Shown here piece after piece: positions 30,637-37,770 of a stretch of DNA of 64,000 nucleotides. Location of the stretch: contig NZ_LMCU01000001.1 in NCBI RefSeq assembly GCF_001424905.1, positions 2,349,480 through 2,413,479 on the forward strand, read 5' to 3'. The stretch is from Leifsonia sp. Root112D2. Lineage in GTDB: Bacteria; Actinomycetota; Actinomycetes; Actinomycetales; Microbacteriaceae. Position 1 is the stretch's first letter. Each line of letters begins with the position of its first letter. The position numbers were made by a program, and so were the translations under genes. Below the pieces are notes generated by a model. The model was not told the origin of the DNA, did not search any database, and saw nothing but the letters and a program-made list of their open reading frames with translations.

Positions 30637-32723
30637 TGCTCTGCCTTCCTGGAGAGAGAGGGGCTCTGTCGAACGTGAAGAATATGCACCGGCTCGCCGA
30701 AGGCATCCAGCCGAACGTAGTTGTCAGCGCCCCAGATCCAGACGGCGCCCGTCACCAGGTCCTCGACCTCGAATGTCGCGCCGGCCCGGATGCCGAATTG
30801 CTCGACATCGAGATGCACGATCGTCTCGCGCACGGAATGCGGGTCGACGTTCGCGACGACGATGATCGCATCCGCCTCGCCGTCCGCCGTGAACGCGCCG
30901 TCGAGATACTTGCTGTAGACGAGAATCGACGTATCGTCGCTGTCGTGCACGTGCAGGTTGCGCAACTGCCGCAGCGCCGGATGCTCACGCCTGATGCGGT
31001 TCAGCAGCGCGAGAGCCGGGGCGAGCGAGCGGCCCTCTGCCTCCGCACGGGCGTAGTCGCGGGGGCGGAACTCGAACTTCTCGTTGTCGATGTACTCCTC
31101 GGCGCCCGCTCGAGCCACCGATTCGAAGAGCTCGAACCCCGAATATACGCCCCAGATCGGGGCCGCGGTTGCGGCGATGGCGGCGCGAATCCAGAACGCC
31201 GCAGGGCCGCCGAACTGCAGGTACTCGGTGAGAATATCCGGGGTGTTCACGAACAGGTTCGGGCGCAGAAAATCAGCCGTCTCGTGGGCGAGCGAGTCGA
31301 GAAACTCCTCGAGTTCCTCGCGCGTGTTGCGCCAGGTGAAGTAGGTGTACGACTGCTGAAAGCCCACCTTCGCGAGTGAATGCACGATGTCCGGCCGGGT
31401 GAACGCCTCGGCCAGGAAAATTACGTCGGGCTGCTCAGCGTTCACCGTGTGAATCAGCCACTCCCAGAAGTCCAGCGGCTTGGTGTGCGGGTTGTCGACA
31501 CGGAAGATGCGGATGCCGAGAGCCATCCAGTGTCGAACGATGCGCAGCACCTCGGCGCGGATGCCTTCGGGGTCGTTGTCGAAGTTCACCGGGTAGATGT
31601 CCTGGTACTTCTTCGGCGGGTTTTCCGCGTAGGCGATCGAGCCGTCGGGCAGCGTCGTGAACCATTCCGGATGCGCCGCCACCCACGGGTGGTCGGGCGA
31701 GGCCTGCAGAGCCAGGTCGATGGCCACCTCGAGGCCGGCGGTCTTCGCCCTGCCGAGGAAGAACCTGAAGTCCTTCTCGCCGCCGAGTTCGGGGTGAATC
31801 GCATCGTGGCCGCCGTCGGTGGAGCCGATGGCCCACGGTGAGCCGGGGTCGTTGGCGCCGGCGGTCAGCGTGTTGTTCGGCCCCTTGCGAAAGGCCGTGC
31901 CGATCGGATGTATCGGCGGCAGATAGACCACGTCGAAGCCCATGGCGGCGATAGCGGGCAGCCGCTTCGCCGCGGTGCGGAAGGTGCCCGACTTCCACGA
32001 GCCGTCCGCGTTCTTCTTCGCCCCCTCCGAGCGGGGAAAGAACTCATACCAGGCGCCGACGCCGGCGCGGTCCCGCTCCACGAGGATGCTGCGGCTCGCC
32101 GAGAACGATTCGAGGCTCGCAAGCGGGCGAGTGTCCGCGGCTCGCTGCAGTTTTGGGTCAGAGAGCAGGGCGAAGCGGGTTTCGGGCGGCGTGGTCGCGT
32201 CGGCAAGCGTCGCCGCGGCCGCCGCGAACAGCCGCCGTTCGGCGGCCGGTCGCGTCTTGTCTACTGCGGCCGTGGCAAGCATCCGCGAACCGATGGCGTA
32301 CATGACCTCCACGTCGATCCCCGCGGCAATCTTGATGCCCGCATCGTGCACCCAGGTGGCGAAATCGTCGGCGTATGCCCGCACGCGGTACGTCCACGTG
32401 CCCTGCTCGTCAAGCCGCACCTCGGCCTGCCAGCGATCGAGGCCCTTCGTGACAAGCGACATGCGGTGCTCGCTCGTGGTGCCTGCCGGGCTCGTCAGCA
32501 GCAGGGTGACCCCGATGAGGTCATGCCCCTCGCGGAACGCCGTCGCACGAAACGGCACCACCTCGCCTTCGAAGGCCTTCGCGGGCCAGAGTCCACCCTC
32601 CACGGCCGGTGTCACGTTCAGTATCGGTATGCGGCCGATCGCCGGTCTGAAGGCCGCGCTCGCGGCATCCGGTGCCGGCACGGCCGGCTTCGTCGTGCGT
32701 GCAGTTTCCCCAGTCTTTGCCAC
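30633..32723 (-). CDS. glgE: Alpha-1,4-glucan:maltose-1-phosphate maltosyltransferase
   Basis: 696 residues from GTG 32723; longer in-frame readings run across the divergent promoter into glgP. Transfers maltose from maltose-1-phosphate to growing alpha-glucan. GH13 subfamily 3: nucleophile in FRVDNPHTKPLDFWEWLI (Asp near 409) and acid/base in FLAEAFTRPDIVHSL (Glu near 435). The N-terminal domain (RIPILNVTPAVEGGLWPAKAFEGE) is the typical GlgE start. A TACGGT box lies seven bases upstream, so the transcript is probably leaderless. Its partner enzymes TreS and Pep2/Mak or GlgM are not in this window. Confidence 0.97.
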   Translation of the reverse strand: MAKTGETARTTKPAVPAPDAASAAFRPAIGRIPILNVTPAVEGGLWPAKAFEGEVVPFRATAFREGHDLIGVTLLLTSPAGTTSEHRMSLVTKGLDRWQAEVRLDEQGTWTYRVRAYADDFATWVHDAGIKIAAGIDVEVMYAIGSRMLATAAVDKTRPAAERRLFAAAAATLADATTPPETRFALLSDPKLQRAADTRPLASLESFSASRSILVERDRAGVGAWYEFFPRSEGAKKNADGSWKSGTFRTAAKRLPAIAAMGFDVVYLPPIHPIGTAFRKGPNNTLTAGANDPGSPWAIGSTDGGHDAIHPELGGEKDFRFFLGRAKTAGLEVAIDLALQASPDHPWVAAHPEWFTTLPDGSIAYAENPPKKYQDIYPVNFDNDPEGIRAEVLRIVRHWMALGIRIFRVDNPHTKPLDFWEWLIHTVNAEQPDVIFLAEAFTRPDIVHSLAKVGFQQSYTYFTWRNTREELEEFLDSLAHETADFLRPNLFVNTPDILTEYLQFGGPAAFWIRAAIAATAAPIWGVYSGFELFESVARAGAEEYIDNEKFEFRPRDYARAEAEGRSLAPALALLNRIRREHPALRQLRNLHVHDSDDTSILVYSKYLDGAFTADGEADAIIVVANVDPHSVRETIVHLDVEQFGIRAGATFEVEDLVTGAVWIWGADNYVRLDAFGEPVHILHVRQSPSLSRKAEQ

Positions 32724-32730
32724 AACTTCG

Positions 32731-32736
32731 ACCGTA
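32731..32736 (-). promoter_or_regulatory. -10 box, leaderless glgE
   Basis: TACGGT on the minus strand, seven bases before the glgE GTG; it faces the glgP -10 box 30 bases away. Confidence 0.5.
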
Positions 32737-32766
32737 GTGCCCTGCGCCCGAGTTGGCACGCTCGCA

Positions 32767-32772
32767 TAGGCT
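32767..32772 (+). promoter_or_regulatory. -10 box, leaderless glgP
   Basis: TAGGCT followed by six bases and the glgP GTG at 32779. Confidence 0.55.
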
Positions 32773-32778
32773 GGGCGG

Positions 32779-35340
32779 GTGAAGGCAATCCGTCGACTTA
32801 CCGTCCGTTCCGTGCTGCCTGAGGCGCTTGCCGCGCTGCGGGAATTGTCCGGCAATCTGCGCTGGTCGTGGCACGAGCCCACCCGCGAGCTGTTCGCGGC
32901 GATTGACCCCGAGTTGTGGCAGCAGACGCACCATGATCCGATAGCGGTACTGGCCGGCGCGAGTGCCGACCGGCTGCAGCAGCTGGCGGGCGACAGCGAC
33001 TATCTCGACGCGCTCGCCCGGCAGCGTGACGAGCTGCGCGGCTACCTCGACCAGCCTCGCTGGTACCAGTCGCTCGACGAGCGCGCCCCGGCCTGCATCG
33101 CCTATTTCTCGCCGGAGTTCGGCATCGCCGCCGCGCTGCCGCAGTACTCGGGTGGGCTGGGGATTCTGGCCGGAGATCACCTGAAGAGCGCATCCGATCT
33201 GGGCCTGCCGCTCGTGGGCGTCGGGCTGTTCTATCGTTCGGGCTACTTTGCGCAGGCCATCTCGGCCAGCGGCTGGCAGGAGGAGAGTTATCCCGCGCTT
33301 GAGGCCGACGGACTGCCGCTGACGACGCTGCAGCGGGCCGACGGCAGCACCGTGTTGATCACGCTTGCCCTGACCGACGGCCGCGTGCTGCACGCCCGCA
33401 TTCTGCAGGCCGCCGTGGGCCGTGTGCGCCTGCTGCTGCTCGACACCGATATCGACGAGAACGACGAGACGCTGCGCGCCGTCACCGATCGTCTCTACGG
33501 CGGCACGGGCGAACACCGGCTGCTGCAGGAGTTGCTGCTCGGCATCGGCGGCGCGCGGGCGGTGGAGGAGTGGGCAACCATCTCCGGCGCCCCGCGCCCC
33601 GAGATCTTCCACACCAACGAGGGGCACGCGGGTTTTCAGGGCGTGGAGCGTATCTCCCGCCTCATTGGCGAGGGGCTCGACTTCGGCCAGGCCCTGCAGC
33701 TCGTTCGCGCGAGCACCGTCTTCACTACGCACACGCCCGTCGCCGCCGGTATCGACCGTTTCGACCGCTCGCTTGTCGAGCGATACCTCACCGGCGATCT
33801 GCTGCCCGGCGTCTCCGCCGCCGATGTGCTGGCGCCGGGGGAGGAGAACTACGAGGGCGGATCGGCCGGGGTCTTCAACATGGCGGTCATGGGGCTGCGG
33901 CTGGGCCAGCACGCCAACGGCGTCTCCAAACTGCACGGTGAAGTCTCCAGGGGCATGTTCGGCGGGCTGTGGCCGGGCTTCGATGCGGCCGAGGTGCCCA
34001 TCGATTCGGTGACCAACGGCGTGCATGCTCCCACCTGGACCGACCCGATGCTGCGGGCGCTCGCCGAAGAACGCTTCGGTAACCCGGACACGACAACGGT
34101 CGACTGGCGCTCGGATGCGCTCAGTGACGGTGACCTCTGGACGGTGCGCGGCCGCATGCGGCAGCAGATGGTCGACGACGCCCGGCGCCGCGTCACGGCC
34201 TCATACGGTCGCCGGGCGCCGGGCGGCATCGCTCCCGGCTGGGTCGCCGAGATGCTGGACCCGGCGGTGCTCACCATCGGATTCGCGCGCCGTGTGCCGA
34301 CGTACAAGCGGCTCACGCTGATGCTGCACGATCCGGATCGCCTGCGCGCGATTCTGCTGAACGCCGAACGACCGGTGCAGCTGGTGATAGCCGGCAAGGC
34401 GCATCCGGCCGACGAGGAGGGCAAGCGGCTCATTCAGCAGATGGTGCAGTTCGCCGCAACGCCCGAGCTGCGTACCCGCATGGTGTTTCTGCCCGACTAC
34501 GACATCGCGATGGCGCAGCAGCTCTATCCCGGCACGGATGTCTGGCTCAACAACCCGCTGCGTCCCCTGGAGGCGTGTGGCACCTCGGGCATGAAGGCGG
34601 CCCTGAACGGCGGCCTGAATCTCTCGATACTTGACGGCTGGTGGAACGAGTTCTACGACGGCGAGAACGGCTGGGCGATCGCCTCGGCCGATGGCGACGG
34701 CGACGGCGCTGAACGCGACGCAATCGAGGCGGATGCCCTCTACGATCTCATCGAGAACCAGATCGTGCCCCGCTTCTACGACCGCAACGCCGACGGGGTG
34801 CCCGAACGCTGGGTGCAGGCCATCCGCCATACGCTCGCCACACTGTCGCCGGCGCTGAGCGCCGATCGTATGGTGCGCGAGTACGTCGAGCGCTTTTATG
34901 TGCCCGCCACCGCACTGCAGCGCGCGCTACGTGCCGACGGTTACCAGCCGGCCCGCGACCTGGCCGCCTGGAAGGCACGCGTGAGCGATGCCTGGCCGGG
35001 CGTGGCCGTCGTTCACGTCGACGCGAACTCGGAGTCCCGGCTCGGCGAGGAATTGCGCGTGGACGCTCGCGTGCGCCTGAACGGGTTGACGCCCTCCGAC
35101 GTGAGCGTGCAGCTCGTGTACGGGCGCACGGGCAGCGGTGACGAGCTCACGGATGCGCGCACGCACGAGCTGCAGCAGGTGCCTGGCAGCGAGTTCCCGG
35201 CCGAGGCGGACGAGCTCGAGTATCGAGGTACGTTGCCCCTCGATCACACGGGGGCCTTCGGCTACACGGTGCGCATCGTGCCCCGCAACGCGCTGCTCAT
35301 CAGCCCCGCCGAGCTCGCCCTCGTCGCCTACGCCGGTTGA
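32779..35340 (+). CDS. glgP: Alpha-glucan phosphorylase
   Basis: 853 residues. Phosphorolysis of alpha-1,4-glucan to glucose-1-phosphate. N-terminal DUF3417 region (SGNLRWSWHEPTRELF) marks the short actinobacterial-type phosphorylases; the PLP-binding site GTSGMKAALNGGLNLSILDG lies near residues 599-618, the lysine near 604. EFGIAAALPQYSGGLGILAGD and HTNEGHAGF are also typical. Divergent from glgE with only 55 bases between start codons, so production and breakdown enzymes share one regulatory region. Confidence 0.97.
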   Translation: MKAIRRLTVRSVLPEALAALRELSGNLRWSWHEPTRELFAAIDPELWQQTHHDPIAVLAGASADRLQQLAGDSDYLDALARQRDELRGYLDQPRWYQSLDERAPACIAYFSPEFGIAAALPQYSGGLGILAGDHLKSASDLGLPLVGVGLFYRSGYFAQAISASGWQEESYPALEADGLPLTTLQRADGSTVLITLALTDGRVLHARILQAAVGRVRLLLLDTDIDENDETLRAVTDRLYGGTGEHRLLQELLLGIGGARAVEEWATISGAPRPEIFHTNEGHAGFQGVERISRLIGEGLDFGQALQLVRASTVFTTHTPVAAGIDRFDRSLVERYLTGDLLPGVSAADVLAPGEENYEGGSAGVFNMAVMGLRLGQHANGVSKLHGEVSRGMFGGLWPGFDAAEVPIDSVTNGVHAPTWTDPMLRALAEERFGNPDTTTVDWRSDALSDGDLWTVRGRMRQQMVDDARRRVTASYGRRAPGGIAPGWVAEMLDPAVLTIGFARRVPTYKRLTLMLHDPDRLRAILLNAERPVQLVIAGKAHPADEEGKRLIQQMVQFAATPELRTRMVFLPDYDIAMAQQLYPGTDVWLNNPLRPLEACGTSGMKAALNGGLNLSILDGWWNEFYDGENGWAIASADGDGDGAERDAIEADALYDLIENQIVPRFYDRNADGVPERWVQAIRHTLATLSPALSADRMVREYVERFYVPATALQRALRADGYQPARDLAAWKARVSDAWPGVAVVHVDANSESRLGEELRVDARVRLNGLTPSDVSVQLVYGRTGSGDELTDARTHELQQVPGSEFPAEADELEYRGTLPLDHTGAFGYTVRIVPRNALLISPAELALVAYAG

Positions 35341-35457
35341 GGAGCGCGGTGGAACTTGGAGAATCGCGCCAGCGATTCGCGACCCCAGCACCGAGCGAGC
35401 TTGCGAGCGAGGGCTCTTACCCGCGGTCGTCTCGAAACCGCCCTCGTCGCCTACGCC
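35316..35457 (+). repeat. 19-bp direct repeat around the glgP-esterase junction
   Basis: CGCCCTCGTCGCCTACGCC occurs at 35316-35334 (end of glgP) and again at 35439-35457 (across the stop of the minus-strand esterase). The 110-base stretch between has no gene; it contains a GAGCGAGC/GCGAGCGAG direct/near-inverted motif typical of degenerate intergenic repeats. Confidence 0.75.
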
Positions 35458-36347
35458 TTCGGTAGGTGCCCCCGCACAAACGCTCCCGCTCGCGTGAGCG
35501 CCTCCTCTGCCTCGTCGAGCATCGCCGAGAACGCCTGGAAGACGTGCGAGACCTGAGGAACGACATCGAGGGTCACCGCCACCTCGTCCGACGCGGCACG
35601 CGCGGCCAGCCGTGTGGCGTCATCCAGCAGCACCTCGTTGGAGCCGGCCTGAATCAGAAGCGGCGGAAGACCGCTGAGGTCCCCGTAGATCGGGCTCACC
35701 CGCGCGTCGCGCGGGTCGGCGCCCGCCAGGTAGTCGTTCGCCCTGGTGCGCATGCCGGCGCTGGTGAGCGCCGGGTCGAGGTCGGCCTTCGTGCGGTTGC
35801 TGTCTCCGGTTCCCTCAAGATCGGTCCACGGGGACATCAGCAGCGCCGATGACGGCTGCGGCAGCCCCGCCTCCCTGATGGCCAGAAGGGTCACCACGGC
35901 GAGGTTTCCGCCGGCGGATTCGCCCGCCAATGCTATGCGAGACGGGTCGCCCTCGATCTCCAGCAGGGCGCGATAGGCGGCAAGGGCATCGTCGGGTGCA
36001 GCCGGAAACGGGTGCTCCGGAGCCAGACGGTAGTCGACGGTGATGACCTTCATCTGTGCCCGGCGGGCCAGGTCGGATGCGAGGCCAACGGATGCCGCGG
36101 CCGTACCCATGGCGTAGGCGCCACCGTGAAAATACAGGACAGTACCGAGGGGTTCCTGCCCGTCGATGGTGACGGTCACGACGGGAACGCCGCCCAGAAC
36201 GCCCATGGTGGTCGTGACGTCGTTGGGTAGGGGGGCGTGCGTGAGCATCTGTTCGAGTACCGGGCGCTGCTCACGCAGCTCGCCGCCGATATCGAACGGG
36301 TTCGCCCGCATCATTTGATCGAGTGCTTCGCGCTGTTGCTGGGACAT
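35451..36347 (-). CDS. Esterase/lipase, hormone-sensitive-lipase family
   Basis: 298 residues. HSL-family signature: oxyanion HGG in LYFHGGAYAMG (74-76), nucleophile GESAGG (Ser144), acid in GSNEVLLDD (about 242) and catalytic His in VSHVFQ (His268). No signal peptide. Substrate unknown (short-chain ester or acyl alcohol). Divergent from the MarR-family gene with palindromic operators in between, so it is the likely regulated target. Confidence 0.92.
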   Translation of the reverse strand: MSQQQREALDQMMRANPFDIGGELREQRPVLEQMLTHAPLPNDVTTTMGVLGGVPVVTVTIDGQEPLGTVLYFHGGAYAMGTAAASVGLASDLARRAQMKVITVDYRLAPEHPFPAAPDDALAAYRALLEIEGDPSRIALAGESAGGNLAVVTLLAIREAGLPQPSSALLMSPWTDLEGTGDSNRTKADLDPALTSAGMRTRANDYLAGADPRDARVSPIYGDLSGLPPLLIQAGSNEVLLDDATRLAARAASDEVAVTLDVVPQVSHVFQAFSAMLDEAEEALTRAGAFVRGHLPKA

Positions 36348-36403
36348 CTGGTTCTCCTTAGTCGAGTTGGGTGGACGTTCTGACCACCGTGAACTAGAAT
36401 AGC

Positions 36404-36423
36404 ACTAAGTAACTTAGTACTAA
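36404..36423. promoter_or_regulatory. Overlapping palindromic operators between esterase and marR-type gene
   Basis: ACTAAGT-A-ACTTAGT (36404-36418) is a perfect 7+1+7 palindrome and overlaps TTAGTACTAA (36414-36423), a perfect 10-bp palindrome. The stretch is markedly AT-rich against its surroundings. This is the size and place expected for a MarR dimer site repressing both divergent genes. Confidence 0.75.
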
Positions 36424-36450
36424 TGTAAATCTGAAGGAAGACAGGAAATC

Positions 36451-36879
36451 ATGGAGCTTCGTGCGGTCTTTGATGATCTGGTGCGGTTTGAGACCGAGCT
36501 GTGGAACGCGCTGGACTCTCTGCTGCAACAGCAAGCGGGGGTGTCGTTGGGAACCTTCAACGTGTTGTCGATCGTCGACGAGACCCCGTCGTGTCGCGTC
36601 AACGACATCGCCGAGAAGCTTTCGATAACCGTCGGTGGCGCCAGCCAGGCAGTGGACCGCCTGGTCAAGCGGGGGCTCTGCCTGCGCCAGCAGCATCCAA
36701 GCGACCGTCGGTCATCGATCGTGCAGTTGACCGATTCAGGCATGAACGCGTTCGTTCAGGCCGGCCCGGCGTTTGACGAAGGGCTTCGCACCTGGTTCGC
36801 GGAGCCAGTATCCGACGAGGCGCTGGGCGCTTTTGCGGATGCGCTTTCTGTACTGCGGAAGGCTGCCGCCACGCGGTAA
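36451..36879 (+). CDS. MarR family transcriptional regulator
   Basis: 142 residues. Winged helix-turn-helix with CRVNDIAEKLSITVGGASQAVDRL as recognition region (about 49-72) and wing QQHPSDRRSSIVQLT (about 78-92), flanked by dimerisation helices. Ligand unknown. Autoregulation and control of the divergent esterase are inferred from palindromes at 36404-36423. GAAGGA precedes the ATG. Confidence 0.93.
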   Translation: MELRAVFDDLVRFETELWNALDSLLQQQAGVSLGTFNVLSIVDETPSCRVNDIAEKLSITVGGASQAVDRLVKRGLCLRQQHPSDRRSSIVQLTDSGMNAFVQAGPAFDEGLRTWFAEPVSDEALGAFADALSVLRKAAATR

Positions 36880-36966
36880 TCATCCTCGGAATTGCCTGGC
36901 GAGCAGTTCCTTGCCGGGCCGCAGGCGGGGCCCTAGTCTGTGCATGAGGATGAAAGAAGGCCCCAC

Positions 36967-37152
36967 ATGGCCACGGTACGCATTCGTTACATAGCCAATG
37001 ACGTCGACGCGCTGCGCAAGGCCGGAGTGCACTTTCGCAATGACATCGTCACCGGCGTCGGCGGAAAGCAGATCCTGGTCGAGGGCCCGTCCGGTAACCC
37101 GATCGAGCTGTTCGAGCCCACCATTCCCGAGGCTCGCCTCGCCCGTGGCTGA
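36967..37152 (+). pseudogene. VOC/glyoxalase-fold gene with internal deletion
   Basis: 61 residues from ATG 36967 (GAAGG upstream). The start MATVRIRYIANDVDA is the first beta strand of a VOC protein and the remainder, LRKAGVHFRNDIVTGVGGKQ and ILVEGPSGNPIELFEP, is the last third; in complete homologs about 70 residues lie between. The reading frame is kept. The junction falls at DVDA/LR, a motif that occurs in both halves of VOC proteins, so deletion between short repeats is likely. It retains only one half-module and cannot form the two-module metal site alone, unless it dimerises. Confidence 0.72.
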
Positions 37153-37179
37153 TCGCTATTCGCCGCGGAAGGGACTCTG

Positions 37180-37506
37180 ATGGCCAAGCGACACGACGCT
37201 CTTGCAGAGCGGCTTCGAACCCTTCTCGCCGGCCGTGACGTGCGAGAAGTGAACATGTTCGGCGGACTCTCCTTCATGGTCGATAACAGGATGCTGGTCG
37301 CGGCCCGGCGCGATGGCGACCTGCTCGTGCGTATCGATCCGAGCCGGCATGACGAGCTCCTTCAGCACCCCGGAGCGCGAGACTCCATCATGGGTGCCGA
37401 CCGCCCGATGGGACCCGGATGGATCACCGTGTCCGGCCTGCATCTCGAGACGGCTGAGGAGCTCGCCTTCTGGACCCAGATCGGTCTCGATCATCACTCC
37501 GCGTAG
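37180..37506 (+). CDS. TfoX N-terminal-domain protein
   Basis: 108 residues, single TfoX/Sxy N-terminal domain: VNMFGGLSFMVDNRMLVAARRDGDLLVRID. In gamma-proteobacteria the full-length protein activates competence genes; stand-alone domains in actinobacteria have no known role. Twenty-seven bases after the VOC remnant and in the same direction. Confidence 0.85.
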   Translation: MAKRHDALAERLRTLLAGRDVREVNMFGGLSFMVDNRMLVAARRDGDLLVRIDPSRHDELLQHPGARDSIMGADRPMGPGWITVSGLHLETAEELAFWTQIGLDHHSA

Positions 37507-37577
37507 CTTTGTCGATCGCTCAGGGGGTGCCAGGCCGAGCCACGATTTCAGAGCGCAGAGAACTTGTGGGGTTCGAA

Positions 37578-37706
37578 ATGTTCGACATCATCTTTGGCGC
37601 TTTCATACTTGCGCCGGAACTGCTGCCGCTTGTGATCGTGGCTCTCGCCAGCATTTGGTACGTGCGTGATCGCATCCGCCGCCGCACCATCGACAGACCG
37701 CGATAG
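37578..37706 (+). CDS. Possible 42-residue membrane protein
   Basis: From ATG 37578 the product is one hydrophobic segment (FDIIFGAFILAPELLPLVIV) with a basic tail (RDRIRRRTIDRPR), inside-positive topology. GGGG lies five bases upstream. In-frame TTG 37509 or GTG 37566 would lengthen it. Little more than one helix, so coding status is uncertain. Confidence 0.4.
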   Translation: MFDIIFGAFILAPELLPLVIVALASIWYVRDRIRRRTIDRPR

Positions 37707-37770
37707 GCGCAGGAGGCGACTCTGATGGTGCCCGAATCGGGTAGGCGCAAGAGGGCCTGCCCGCGGCCGC

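Noticed and set aside
36940..36966. Upstream GTG start for the VOC remnant
   Set aside because: A TAGTCT box is directly adjacent, leaving no room for transcription start, whereas ATG 36967 has a Shine-Dalgarno sequence and begins like the family.
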